64,000 nt of DNA. Origin: Carallia brachiata. Taxonomy: Eukaryota > Streptophyta > Magnoliopsida > Malpighiales > Rhizophoraceae. The DNA lies in assembly GCA_021464245.1 (NCBI GenBank), contig JADCRB010000030.1, forward strand, positions 4,067,195 through 4,131,194, written 5' to 3'. Below the pieces are notes generated by a model. The model did no database searches. It was not told where the DNA came from and was given only the letters and a program-made list of their open reading frames with translations. Both the position numbers and the translations under genes were made by a program. How positions within the stretch are numbered: the stretch's first letter is position 1; the number at the start of each line of letters is the position of its first letter. Positions 35,433 to 49,122 of the stretch are shown in pieces.

Positions 35433-36752
35433 CAAATGCTCCCACTTCAAGGATCGATAAGAAAGATTTTTACAGAGATAATTCGAATCGAGTCTTGAAG
35501 TCCAGTTTGAAATTTGGAAAGTCCTGATGAATATTGAATCTTGGAGTCTTCTATCTTTGACCATGCCTGCTGTTGTTGGATCGCAATAGGAATCCGATAC
35601 AATCTTGAAAAAAATTAGCAGCCCAGCCAATATAGAAATTGAAGCCTTGGCTCCAGGTGCATTCGAACTTCCATAGCCCGCAAAGGATTTTTTATATCTC
35701 TTAAAGTTCTAGAGCTCTGGTAAGGATGATCCGGTAGGCAAAGAACTTGAACCTCCCCAAGAGGAAGGTCCAGGACCTTGGAACTTCAAGACCGGCACAC
35801 AGAGAGACTGACTGTAGTGATGATTCCTAAGTCTGCTTCGACGTAAGGAAAGTAGTTGGAACTTCCCCGTACATCGCCGCATCCAAAGGAAGATTAGGAT
35901 AATTGCAGCGTCTCATCCCTCTGTAGTAAATGTGAACTAAGGAGAGTAGTTGGAACTCCATGACACCGATGACGTTAGGGATCCCTCGAGGAAGACTACT
36001 CCTTCTTTTCTTAGCTTGTGCGCCTCCAACTTCTTGATCGAAGAACTTCCTGAGACAAGTGCAGAGACTAGCCATTTTCTTTTGAGAAAGAAGAGCTGAG
36101 GGGTGAGTATTATAACTCGAGAATGCAAAATATATATATACATGCGATAAAGTTTTTTTTTTTTTTTTAAAGTCAAAAAGAAGGTACGCAGAATCGAGCA
36201 GGGTTATCCACGTTCATTTCCTGTATAAGAGACAAAAGAGACAGCGGCTGACGCGTGTCACGAAAGTTGTTACCGTCTGCTGCAGAAGTAGTTACCGTGT
36301 GCTGCCAAAGTCGTTGCACCTTATCTTGTCGGCCGTCCTAGCGGGGCCCGAGGTGCAACTCCAAGTCAAGCTCGACCTCGTCTTGTGGGCCGATGATGTT
36401 GACGTCGACGTCAACGTTACTTTCCAGCTGATTGATGCTGTCGGAATATTCTGGAAAGAGAGGTAAAGTTTCGCCGGAATAACTCCTTTCTGCTAGAAAA
36501 GTTCCTCTTAAACTTAAGTATCTAGGAGGGATGAACTCTTGGCTGACTCCGTAAGACCACCAGGACCAGCATGCATGCTCTCATGGGCTACGGCTTTGAT
36601 GAACATACCGTGGAGAGACCATTACAGTGGAAGAACTCGGACCTGCTTCATTTGAAAGCGAAGCTGTACCAGTGGGATTTACTATGGGAACGACAGACTG
36701 TTCTTTAAAAAAAGCAGTTCTCAGTGCTGGTTTCTTCCTGCTTCTCCGATTC

Positions 36753-36850
36753 TGGTTGGTGGCATTAATTAGGTTGGCAGCTGCCAACCTTCAAGGTTGG
36801 CGGCTGCCAACCATATAATATATATATATATTTTTTTTAATTAATTTATA
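36753..36850. repeat. Direct repeat, right copy with duplicated hairpin
   Basis: Same unit as 35362-35432, but the GGTTGGCRGCTGCCAACC hairpin is present twice, separated by TTCAA. Confidence 0.85.
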
Positions 36851-36892
36851 ATAATCACTAAATCATAAAAAATTATAAAAGTTCTGATACCA

Positions 36893-39800
36893 TATTATAA
36901 AATCATTTTACTTAAAAATTTAAACTCTTAAGTAAGTATACTTCAACATAATCTTTTGTACCTTTCTTGCCACAGCCAAATAAATAGTTGCTCACCAAGC
37001 CAACCTGAGTAACACTATCCAGCAGTTTTCTTACATTTATTTTTGCAGATTTTTCTTAGCCCAATCAAATCCAGTATTGATTCACCAATTGTTAGAACTT
37101 GCATAATTCTCTGTTATATTTCTTTAAAAAATAGGCAATCAAACTGTCATTGGCCCCCATTTTCATTTGCTACTCCCCAGGGAACAGAGAACTTCAATCA
37201 GATATTACTGTCAGCTCAATTTACCAAATGGTTTCTTTTATTGTTTTTGCTTGTTCATTGGAAACCCAGTGGTGCACACCGGTCCTTTCTCATCTCTCTT
37301 ATGTTAGTATAAGCGAGATCCAAAACCAAGTTTCACAAAGAAATTTTACTGAATAAACTGGCTAACACCCATAACGTGTAATAGCAAAATTAGCAAATTA
37401 GAAGCTGATTTTCTGAGCTTTCTAACTTTTCGCTTTTTGTGACTTCTCACAAGTGAAAAACTTGAGTCCAGCAAAGTCTGAAAAGGATGAGAAATCCAAG
37501 AGACAGAGCGAGAGAGATAGCGTCTTGATCGTGTTTATTATGCCTGTCCCACCTTCACGTGCAAACTTGCTGACAAACAGCTGTCCCCTGCGAAGTAGTG
37601 GCCTTACTAAAACCAACACACTTGAAAAGATTCGATAAATATATAATTTATTTAATAATATTTAATAATTTATATTTTTTTAAAATTTAAGGAGCTAATA
37701 ATTATACTTTCTTCTCGTCTAACTACCATCCACAAAATATTTTCTGAAAGCAATTTGGTTGCGATATTTAAGCCAAGTCTGCTCCAAGATTCTCGCTTTG
37801 TGAGCGACTGATCCACAGGCGATCCCAGAGTAACCTCGGTCAAGGGAAAGATTTGCATGACCCGATGACAACAACACGGGCAACATCAACCAGAGACTCG
37901 TAAAAAATCTCGATTGCTGTCACAACAAAAATCATGAGTTTGTGTATCTGTCGAAGCATTAGACGAACTAAACGTAAGTGCTAAAACCTCCCTGACAGAA
38001 CGCAATTATTGTTAGCAAAATTATGACGATCATTTTCCTTTTGAAGTTATGGCATGGAAAATGGAACTTGTTTCCATGTACCATTCAGACCAATGGTAAC
38101 TTAATTGTAGTCTTATCTTATTGTTAATGTTGCCACAAACTCCAAAACGGCAATTAACTGGGAATCTTATATAATCCTTCGTTTGAAAAAAATAAAATAA
38201 ATAAATAAATCAGAAAGACCATGGCATAAGCGTCGCCAAAATACATACTTCACAAATGAACCAATAATTGGGACCAATTTACGATAAAACAAAACAGTAG
38301 TTATCATTCCATGATCCCAAATTTCCTTCGTTCACACTTGATTCAATAATTGAGCAAACAAAAAACTGTTTCCAAAAAATTGGTCCGTTAATAAGTACAA
38401 TCCAAAAAATTCAGCAGTGCAACTGTAGATGACCTGGTCCGTTAAATAAAATATCACTAAGTCAATGGAAAACAACCATATAAAATTGGTGCCTAGATTA
38501 ATCGAGTAAGATCAGCTTTTTTTTTTTGTCAATTAGCTTTTAATGGGATTTTTTTTTTGAAATTGAATCCAATTAAAATTAGAAATTAAGATTTTCAGTT
38601 ATATAATAATTTAAGTATTAATTGAATTATAATTTATTCATTTAATTAAGATTAGCTGGATTATTTGAGAGTATCTCTCAAATTGAACATTGAAAGCTCT
38701 GTCACTGCTTATTAAGAAGCTTCAACAACTCTGATGAAGATGCAGATGCAAGCATGAGAGTGACCCCTTAGAAACAAATTTACGCAACGAGATATTTGAT
38801 TAATTAAAAATTTCATTATTATAATAAAAATAATTAAAATGAATTCGTTAATATAATAATACAATAAGAACAATATTTTTTTTTTTACTAATTGACTATC
38901 TATTATGTCTAGAAGAAAAATATACATATGATAAAGTATGATCTGTGTTTGATGTGATATGTTAATTAATATACATACCAATTTCTTAAGTTTACTTTTT
39001 TTTTTCAACAAAAAAAATCTATTACATATATAACGATTATTCAATATGTAAACTTAGATTAGGATAATTCTATTTGAATATCTCATTCAACTACCATATA
39101 AAAACAAACTCCCATCCAAATGTTGTTGGGTTCGAGTAAGTTTCTTCATACCTGACCACGCTATTAACGAGTCTAGAGCCAATATCGCACATTCGGCATA
39201 AATCCTTACTTTTTGTTGGGGATGACTGTTATTGTTAAGACTTGAATTTAGGTCAATATAGAAAAAAAAATATATCAAATTATGACTAAATTATTACTTT
39301 AAATAGTATTTTTTACATTTTCTATTGACCACGTTTTAGTAGTTCACGCATGCTCCATTAATGTTGAGTGAGTATCATATCTTGACATGTTTATCCAAAA
39401 CGTATGCTCTTACATATTAAAAGTGCCCATCCTTTTCTGACAAATATGAGTCATTACGTTATGGTTTTCGTGAATCACTATTGCTTTAAAAACATAAAAA
39501 AAAAGTCAGGTTTCCATCATTTGTGCACAAAAGGATTTTGCCTCTGTGACACTTAAAAACGCTAACTAAGAACAACTTCGAGGGTGCCAAATTTTAGCAA
39601 TGGTTGACTATGATACATTTTAGTATTTAAAAATTAGGAAACTTATTTTAGATTATAATTTTAATAAAATAATATAAAAGATTTATTAAAATAAAAAAAA
39701 AATAACTTTTATTGTATAACTCAATCGAAACAACTTAATAAATTAATAAATTTATAGAGATGGAATCCACCCAAAATGTCTTTGAATGTGCTCTCGTGTG

Positions 39801-41774
39801 CACAAAATTTTAAACATACGTTTAACTAAAAACGTAAAACATCATTGAACCTAACCAGCTTGTGCTTATATCAAAAGACTATTAATTGAAAAGTTTAGCA
39901 AAATAAAAATAAATTATATATTAAATTTTAACAAGTTTACTCAAGTTTTCAAAAAGAATATAGATAAAAATAGCGTACCTCCTCCATTGAAGGAGAAAGG
40001 AGTATTACTTGTATACCATGCAAAAACGGTAGACTTGGCTGATAATTGGGTATACTTTTCTCTGTGAATTCGAGTCTCTTCACTATTTTGTTTCTTTAAA
40101 AACGAAAATTTAAATTGAGAGTACATGTTAAAAATTAGACCCGTTAATATCATGATTAGATATGATAAAACTTATTTGCACTTAATAGTATTTAAATATT
40201 AAGTATTCTCTATATAAAAAGTTACAAAAAGACGTCAATTAATAATATCCAACTTCAAATTATCAGTACGTAAATAAATACACCTGTATTTTTTTTAGGA
40301 GTCCCACTAAGGGACATGTTGTCGTATTAAAATAGAGAACAAAAGTAATTATTCAAATCTCTCATTGTTGTTATGTTTTGATTTTCTTAAAAAAAAAAAA
40401 TTTGTTAAATAAAAAGAGCATACCTATGTTGGTTCAAAAAGGGGGTATACTCATGCTCGTGTATTCTCCGATGTGTCAAATTGGGGGCAAAAAAATTGAA
40501 GGAGCGAAGAAATATCTCAAGAAGCCGAACAAAGAAAAAGCCCACGTTCCCACTTCGCGAGGCACAACAACAAAGACAAGTGGAAAAGGAAAACAAAACC
40601 GTGTCATGTCTTCACTTTATGCCCTCCCAAAAATCCCAATCAGCATCTACTTCGCAGTTATCAAAAAAAAAAAAAGCATCTACTTTGCAGTGCAACCCAA
40701 TTGGATGGTCGTGATGGCCAATGGGCCCCAGTCTTCTATTTTAATTTTTTTTAATTTATTCCTTTTCTTTCAAACCGAGTAATCGACGGACCCCCTTAGT
40801 TTAGGCCGACTTTTGGCCACGGGGGTCGTTGACGATGTACGCGCACGCACGGGAGGGTCCGAAAACGAATAATTTTCGCGCCTACCCGGCAGTCCACGAC
40901 CGCGCCAGCCAGACTACGAACCGGCCACGAATGTCGGCATGCCCACGCTCCTTACTCGGCGCGTGCAATCAGTCGTTATCCGTTTTCCAAACCAACCGTT
41001 TATGTTGTAGCTTGGAAGCATGGAGCCCTCGAGCCCATACACTGACAGCTTGTTTTTTTTTTTTTGGGATAATCTACTTTTTTTATTTTTTTAAGAATTG
41101 GATAATCTACATTGAAGCAAACGTAATTTATCCTTTTTCCTTTATTCGTATTCGTCTTTATTCTTTTTCCAATATTCTTATTCTTCAAAAAAAGAAATAT
41201 TGGGTAATAACTTTAGTTAGTAAAAAAAAATATATGAAGTAATATATACTGTTAACAAGATTAAAATTTTAAAAAAAATAAACTGTTAAATACTATTAAA
41301 AAAATTATATAATTACTTTATGCTTACATAAAGTTAAGTTATATAATAAAACTCATCATATCACAAAAAAAATCTGAAGTATTTAGTATTACTTTAAATG
41401 TAATTTTTATTAAAAAAATAAAATTTAAATAAAATTTAATATTATTTTAAATATACTTAATATTACTTTAAAGTATGATTTTATAAAAGAAAAATTTTCC
41501 AAATGTTCAGCCAATTGACTTATCCTTTTAATTTTATTTTTTAAAGAAAAAAAATCCACATGAGAAGTCGGTAAAAAGTGAGAAGTGAATTTTGTGCGTT
41601 AAAGTATTATTCACGAGAGAAGTGCCATAAGTATATCTTGAAGCGAGATAATTTGATAAAAAATTATTTATTTTAAAAAAGCGAAAATAACATATGGACC
41701 ACATAACCCAAAAAAAAAAAAAAAAATCTACAGTGCAATTTACGTTTGGAAACGAGGGGGATGTTGTAACCAAT
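36893..41774. other. Intergenic DNA with a CpG-rich patch
   Basis: Mostly AT-rich, no recognisable exon. A CpG-dense patch at about 40790-41030 stands out (see findings). Short frames in this region are interrupted by A/T runs and look spurious. Confidence 0.4.
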
Positions 41775-42281
41775 GTTGTTAAAATCGGCTCGAATCGGTC
41801 GGTCCGACCGGTTCAACCGGTGACCGGCCAAAGGTTCGGGCTGATTTATAGCTACAGTTACCCCTTAATTTGGACCGGTCAAAATCGGTTTGAACCGGTC
41901 AAAAATCGGTCAAAATCGGTGAAAATCGATCAAAAATCGGACCTGGTTCAACCAGTTCAAACCGGTATAAAAGTTTTATAAATTATAATTTGATCCCAAT
42001 GTTTATTTAAATTATAATTTGAATTTTAAATTTAATTAAAATTTTCAATTTAGTCCAAAATTTATCAAAACTTTCAATTTAGTCCTAAATTTATCAAAAT
42101 TTTCAATTTAATCCTTAAAAATTAAAAAAGTAATATTTAATAATCATGTATAAGTATTATTTTTTTAAATTATTTTTATAAATCTATATATTAATAAATA
42201 TCGGTTCAAATACCGGTTCGACCGGTTGAATCTTAACCCACTAATGTTTCTGGTTCGATGACCGATCCGGTTCTGACAACC
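41775..42281. mobile_element. Terminal-inverted-repeat element rich in CCGGT motifs
   Basis: About 507 bp. The left end GTTGTTAAAATCGGCTCGAA pairs with the right end, which reads GTTGTCAGAACCGGATCGG on the other strand. Both arms repeat ACCGGTT and AAATCGGTC many times. The centre has a TTTCAATTTAGTCC-type unit repeated about three times with a spacing near 33 bp. There is no coding capacity, so it is non-autonomous. No clean target duplication was found. Confidence 0.7.
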
Positions 42282-43143
42282 TTAATTGTAACGATGTCCT
42301 TTGTTAAAAAAAAAAAAAAAAAGAAAGATGAGAGAGGTGGGAGGGATGTTGTTTTTGGGTGACGATCTTGAATTTACCTCCAATTTTTTAATAAGTATAT
42401 ATGTTTCTGTACTTTTTATTTTAGATGATATTTTCATTAAAATTGTGATCGATATTTTTAAAATAAAATTAATAATTTTTAAAATATAAAAATATAAGTG
42501 TTTCAAAAATATTAATTTTTATTTTAAAAATATTAATTATTATTTCAACTAAAACAAAATTTAAGATAAATTTACTCAACATATCAATTTTTTTTTTTTT
42601 TTTTTCTGCATGTGTTTTTGCTGGTACTTGATAAAACAGCCGAAGAAGAAAAACTTCCCTACAAGTGGTCAAAAATAAAACCGAAAAAACACGTCGTTTT
42701 ATTTTCAATACGCGTCAGTTAGTCCGTAGCGGCTTCCTCTCTCACTTTCTGCGTCCAACGGAAAGAGGGAAGAAGGAATGTCTATAAATACTTAATTTTT
42801 ACTCTCTCGTCTCCATTAATAGCAATCAAGAAAGTGGCTTGGCTGTTCTATGCAAAACAGATGATAAAAAAAAAAAAAACCAGACGGCAAACTGCTTGTA
42901 CTGTTGTTGTTTTTCTCAGTTTGCCATTAACAACAGCATCTTCTTGTTCTCCAAATACAGCAAATCACAATAATAGCAAAAGAAACACCCACCCACCAAC
43001 AATAGTTGATTCATTTCCAAGGATCACCTAAATTTTTGGGTTTAAAGTAATTCCCACAAAAGTACTGGCAACAAAAAATTTTGCTTTTTAATTTTGCTGG
43101 TTTTTTTCGTATATCTCAAGCTAGTCCCTTAATTTGTGACGCC
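42282..43143. other. Upstream region of the Nudix gene
   Basis: AT-rich to 42600, then a mixed-composition stretch with CT-rich parts near 42730-43140 that is probably promoter and 5' UTR. Confidence 0.4.
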
Positions 43144-44467
43144 ATGAGAGGGCTTTCTTTCTCCCTTGCAAACTTCGCGAGTCTCATTTCTTTCATCTTC
43201 CCTTTCCTTGAGAAATTCCCGTCAAAAAAGGGCTTGCCTTTGCATATTGGGAATGTGGTCTCTTTGGTTTCTCGCACTGGTAGGGATCTCCAGCGTTATG
43301 ATAAAGGCTGTCGCCAAGTTGTAGGGTGCGTTTCTCCTTTCTCTTTCCCCTCTTGGCTATCTTTCTCCTTCTGGGTTCTGCTTATTTCCCTTTTTTTTTT
43401 TTAATCATAAAGCTGGAAATTAATAGCTCTATCCAATTTGAAGCTTTTTTTAAAAAAATTTTCTGAAGTGGGTCGTTGTCAAATTGGATGAATTTTTCCT
43501 TCATTTTTTCTTTGTCCGTCCTACTTTGATTTGTGCCATCAGTTCTGATTTTTCATTGCTTTTGATTTTTGGATGTGTGAATTTCGCTTATTGTGTTTCT
43601 GTTAGCCTCTTTTGAGTAGTGAGGGAGAAATTTTCTGTTTAGATTTCCCTGTTAAAAATTCCTAACCCGAGTCATTCATCCTTTTCCTGTTTAAAATTAT
43701 GCAGATGCATTCCTTACAGATATAGGAAAACCAACAGACTTGATGGAACTTGCCATGAAGAATTAGAAGTACTTGTAATCAGTTCACAGAAGGGTCATGC
43801 AATGTTGTTCCCAAAGGTACTAAATTTACAAGATCATCTGTTGATAAGTCTTTCACTTCCATTCACCTTAAGGATGTCTATTTGGAAATGTTTATCTTTC
43901 CTGTTATTAACAGTGCTTTCGTCGCAATCTGACTTGCAGGGAGGTTGGGAGAAAGATGAATCCATGGAAGAAGCGGCCTTGCGAGAGACCATAGAGGAAG
44001 CAGGAGTGATTGGAAATGTTGAGGTTAGTATCTGCAAAGCAAGTTAATGCATAGAGTTCAATAGTCCCATAACTTAGTTCAATTCTTAATTTAGTTATCT
44101 TTGTTTCAATGTACATGCAGTGTAAATTAGGCAAATGGAGATATAAGAGCAAAAGTGGTGGCATAATGCATAATGGCTACATGTTCTCTTTGCTTGTTGA
44201 GAAGCAATTAGACCTCTGGCCGGAGAAAAACATCCGAAAGCGAAGATGGGTATGTGCAAAATCTGCCACTGCTTGTGTTTGATGGATGATAATGGACTCG
44301 TTGGAATTCAAGGAGTCTAATTGTTTCCAATGTACTGTTCTGCTTTTCTACAGGTTACAATTGATGAAGCCAGAGAAGTATGCCAACAATGGTGGATGAG
44401 AGAAGCTTTAGAAGAATTAGTTAGACGGCATGCCCATCTCCAACAACAAAAGGAGGAGTTGAGTTAA
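43144..44467 (+). CDS. Nudix hydrolase (plant NUDT4/12/13/17/18 group)
   Basis: Hydrolyses nucleoside-diphosphate-linked substrates; close plant relatives act on diadenosine or inositol polyphosphates. Five exons: 43144-43325, 43705-43816, 43940-44023, 44121-44249, 44354-44467, all GT-AG and in phase, 206 residues. The Nudix box is complete at about residues 99-121: GGWEKDESMEEAALRETIEEAG, with the G-x5-E-x7-RE-x2-EE-x-G pattern and the metal-binding Glu residues intact. Upstream is VVSLVSRTGRDLQRYDKGCRQ, typical of this group; downstream are KLGKWRYKSK, GYMFSLLV and VTIDEAREVCQQWWMREALE. The N-terminal 30 residues are hydrophobic and Ser/Phe-rich, which could be a mitochondrial presequence. 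ATG at 43144 is the first in frame. Confidence 0.94.
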
Positions 44468-47400
44468 ATAGCAAACTTGTAAATAGGCCATTGTAATCTT
44501 GAGGGTAAATAACAAGAGGTTAATGGAAGAGAATCTAGTAGAGGAACTAATGCTGTTTCGGCCTTTTTTTTTTTTTTTTTGTTTCTTTTTTTCGTCTTTC
44601 TTAGTTGCATGTAAAGAATCTGTTTTGTTGATTTTTCCACTTGGGAAATTAGTTGATTCTTTCTACACGGTTTTCTTTTCTGTTTTTGAGAACCACGAGC
44701 ACGATTAACCGGCATAATTTTGATTAAGAGCATAATTGGCCATCCAAGCACGGCCTTATTGAAGATCATATAAGAATTTGATGATGTATTTATTAATTTT
44801 TAGCACTTTTGTGGCTTGCACCGGCCAAGTGCGGCCTTGTCGATGGAGTGGCGGTGGATTTTGGCTTGTTGCATTTCCGACTTTCTATAGAATAGACTAG
44901 CCAATGTGACTATGATAAGATATGAATGGCTGGCGTTGGCGATATAAATAAACTGGTTGGACTGAATGATTGGAAGCTAGTTAATTTCCGCATCATCAGT
45001 CATCGCCAAATATCTGTACCTCAAGAGATCCTTACCGTTAAGAATTAAGATTTTAATTTTCTAAGATTTTAAATTTTAATTCTAATTAGGGATATGAGAC
45101 TTATAAGAATAAAAAAATTATTTTAATTATTTAACTCCCAATTTAAGTTTCTCAAAAAATAAAAAAGATAACTTTTATATTTAATAATGTGACTTTGTGT
45201 CTTTTATTTATCAAAGTATTTTATAATTAATTCAAGTGATTAAAAAGGTTTCACAGTTTTAAATTCAAAATTTCTCAAAGTTTCATCTATATTCATCCCA
45301 ACTCAACCAGCATGTGGTGAAAAATTAAAATTGTTTATTATCATTTAGAAAGCCGATGAAAAAGTTTTCATTAATCGAGTGAGTCGTACGTTTCTTCGAA
45401 TCTTCGATATAGACGAAGGGTTTCAAACTTACCAAAATTTGTCAACTTCTTGGCCTTCCGCATTTGGATGTTGACCACCCCTCGAGGTTTCTATTTTTTA
45501 TTTTTCTTTCTCCTTTTGGTCTGACCACCCCTCAAGTTTAATTTCTGCAACTTGGTGCATAATGATCCTGAGTAGACTCGTCTAAGTTTTAACTTTTTAT
45601 CGTGCTGACAGGAACCCTATATTTGTCAATTTATGGGCTATTATAGCTATAAGTAACATAACAATTTTACAAGGTAAAGAACTAGTTTGTTTGATATACC
45701 AACAACCGGATTTGCTATTTATTTTGCAAATTGTGATAGGATATCACCTTTTTAGAAGTAGTACGATAATGCATATCATAATTTAATGCTCAAGATTTCT
45801 TTTATTAATCACTCGGTTAGTTCAAATGACTATTAAGTCTTTATAGTTTCAGAATAGTTAGAGAAAAAGATTAAATTCTCTCACATTCTCTCCATCAAAA
45901 AAAAGAAGAGAGAGAGCTCTCATATAAAATAAGATTTAAGTGAAGTGTTAAGAAATTTCTTATAGTAATATTCTCGAACTAAGACATCTCTAAAACTTCG
46001 TTAATGATTAATAGTTAACCATTCATTATTTGTGAGTTGGAAACACAAAAAAAACTTTTTTCATCTTTACTGGCTTTTTAAGTTGAGAGTTGTGAAAATA
46101 AAACGAGATACATCCTCTTTTATGACCGGGTAGATTCAAAGTCTGCATTTGTGTCCTTGGAGTTGAGAAGCAGTCAAACCACTTGGAAGGCATATCATTA
46201 GTAGTGCGTGCGTTTTTTACTTTTTCAAAGGTAACTAGCTAGCATCTGGGTGTCATAATGCGCTGTTTCGCGGTAATGCTTAAGGTAGGATACTAGGATT
46301 GCAAATTGACCAACTTGTTGAATTAGCTTTGATTTTTGTAGCTTTGACGAGAAGACAATAAGTGGAAGGTTCGTCTAAGTAGTGAGCTGAAAAGTGGGCT
46401 AATGCGGTGACACTGAAGGCCAACAGCCAACAGACAAGATAATAAATGTAGTGTGACATTGTTCTCGTTCAAGAGGAAAGGGTTTTTTTCAACTGTTCTA
46501 GCGGTTAAAAGATTTCATTTGTAATATGAGATAATGGGTTTGAATGATCGTGAAGGTGTATGGTAAGACTAAAATGCGTATATCTCTACAAAATCACGAA
46601 CGGTTAGCAACATGTGTTGGATAGCTCATACTCTCTCAAATGTTTAGTGTAAATAATTTAACCTATTTCGCGGAGAATTAATGCAATCTTCCTTAATATG
46701 TATGTAAAGTGTTACTTCTGTTTTCTAATTTCAAGACAAAAAAGAAAAGAAAAAAGGTTTTTTTTGTATAAATTTTTCCTTAACGGTGCCAGTGCATAAA
46801 ATATATATATATATATTTTGGTAAATCGTAAAATAATTATTTTAGTTTAATAACCACTTCAACTTCATAAAAGTGTCTTGGGAGGCTTAGTAGAATTAGA
46901 ATTTAAACTTTTTTTTTTCTTAAAAAGAAAATTCATTTATAATAAAAACACTACAGTTTTCAAAATGCAGGTTTAAAATGCTGTGCACTTCCTCCAACAG
47001 CTATTTTTAGAGTTTATCAAGCACTGCAATTTCAAAAAACGCAGGTTCTCAAACCACAACTGCAATTTCAAATACACTCGAATGGTTTTACATGGAGTTT
47101 GTTACTGCATGGCACGACTGTTTTGGGCCAATTCTGACGTGCCGTGGGTCGATGATTGTCTACTTGCCCAATGTGGGCTGGACTTGTCTTACGATCTGCA
47201 ATGGGCAGTGCTGAAGTGGTACTGAAGTGGTGAACACGCTTGTGTATGGGCTTGGGAGCCGCTTGTCTGGTTCGGCCGGCCTGATAAACATATGGGTTTC
47301 AGCAAGAGCTTCTACGGTGTAGCCCAATTTAGGTCTCGCTAGCTGCCAGCCGGAGGTTCACCGAGATTTGAACTGAGTTTAGATTTTGCCCTTTCTTTGG

Positions 47401-47471
47401 GACTTTCTAGCAGAACCATTAAAAAATTAAAGCCTAGGCCAGTTTGGGTCAGAAAAAAAAAAAATCCTATG

Positions 47472-47534
<63 letters not shown>

Positions 47535-49122
47535 CAATTTTAACTAGTTGAAGAAATTCAAATTTGTATAAAAGATCACAAATCTTACAAGATAAAGTAG
47601 TTGAGTTAAATTTATGACTTATCGTTTGACACGAGAAATATTATAACTATCTAATCGCTTCAAATTCTCTTTGAATACATATATTATCTAACAGGATTGT
47701 GAGATATCACTCGTACTTTTATATTTTTTTTTTCTACCAAAGAAATATCTCAACATGCATTCAGTTCGACCTAAGCAGGACTCTGTCCGTACCATTAGAT
47801 GATAATAAACAAGCACTCTTCAAAAGAATGGACGAGAAAAGCCTAGTTAATTGTAGTAAATTAGATATTTTGTTTAAAACAATTAATACATTATCAGTCG
47901 TTCATGCACTATATTAACTTTCCTAATTTTTTTTATATTGCGGGTAATGATCATAATTAAATTAATCTGTAACACGATCTCATTGTTGCACAAAAAAATC
48001 AAATAATCAACGTAAAAATTTGAGATTTTGGTTAAAAAAAATATCAAAAAAGCCTTCGTGTGATCCATGACTCACTAGTATTTCGGTAGCATTTGGGCGG
48101 GACATAAAGTTAAACGTTCACCACCAATGTTTTGTTGGTGTGATTTAGTGATACGCGCCTAATTAGTGTTAAACTGAGAGTTATTTGAGCATTTTTAGAA
48201 TTATTGGTGGCGCTAAATTTACATCAGCCCTTGATACGATATTGCGGTAACTCCCCATAATACGGTAGCCCCTTATGAATGGACACAATGTTCCGTGAGA
48301 AACTGTTGTCACCATCCTCATTTTTTTTATTTTTTTTTAAAAATAAATAAAAATAAAGTTCAACGTTCAAATGTCCCTCTTCGATGGTAGCCGGTAGGCC
48401 TGGCACCGGTGGAGTCTTGGAATAACAGAACTATTATTTTATTGCGGAGGATCAAAGGGGATCGAATAAACATCAAGTTGTTTTGGTTCTGCACATGGCA
48501 TGGAAAGTACATTAATTATTTGCATAGAAATTGTCTGCCACATGTAAAAGGAAGTAATAAAAAATTACTCTATTATAATTTAGTTAAATTATGGTCTCTT
48601 TGTCCGAAATAAAACAAAAGAGAAAATTATTATTATTATTTTTTCTAAATATAAGAGTTTTATACATTAAGTTGTCCTTCTAGCCGATGTAGAGCACGAA
48701 GGGGGTGCGTAAGGTTCACATTTCCAGGTGTACTAATCGATAGCATACAACAAGATCTGACTGACTTATGCTATATTACTCTATTTTATTCCGATTCTAT
48801 ATATTTTATCATGTCCACCTTTGGACAATGGTAGTAATATATAGAATATAAAAGGTAATTTGTGAAAAAAAAAATACACAAAGAATATGAAAGGTAATAC
48901 ATGGGTATTGTAGTTTTGATTCACAGCGAACGATCTCATTAGTAACGGTTTGCTTCAGCCACCCCTCGTACAGATCCCCTTTCCCCCAAAGTTTCCCGTA
49001 ATATATATTAGTCTGCTCTGGAACTTGTTGTCAATTGCACCTATAGAAACCATTTCCCACATTGTAGAACTAGTTACCCCGTTAGGATATATGTATCCCA
49101 ATGAGTGTTATTCTGATGAGTG
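44468..49122. other. Intergenic DNA
   Basis: 3' UTR of the Nudix gene up to roughly 44750, then AT-rich DNA without recognisable exons. It contains a long (TA)n run and patches with self-complementary sequence (near 46960-47060) that may be old transposon remnants. Confidence 0.4.
47471..47530. repeat. (TA)n microsatellite
   Basis: About 60 bases of nearly perfect TA/AT, preceded by GTATGTATAT. Confidence 0.95.

Larger units (their letters stand above)
34850..36892. mobile_element. Transposon-like block, less AT-rich, repeat-bearing
   Basis: Composition changes abruptly from the AT-rich flanks. The block contains four long T tracts (35150-35280), a palindromic GGAGGCCATTTATAGGCCTCC near 35315, hairpin-forming GGTTGGCGGCTGCCAACC motifs, and a direct repeat (35362-35432 and 36753-36850). 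It also has TGGTATCAGAA on the minus strand at 36882-36892, which matches the tRNA-iMet primer-binding core of plant Copia elements. I see no gag, protease, integrase or reverse transcriptase. Best reading: remnant of a non-autonomous LTR element; boundaries are uncertain. Confidence 0.4.

Noticed and set aside
46490..46660. SINE-like A/B boxes (TAGCGGTTAAAAG … GGTTTGAATGATC)
   Set aside because: B box is degenerate, and no tail or target duplication was found.
46983..47225. 80-codon frame with several Cys and Trp
   Set aside because: It overlaps self-complementary sequence that looks like a transposon remnant; no homology recognised.
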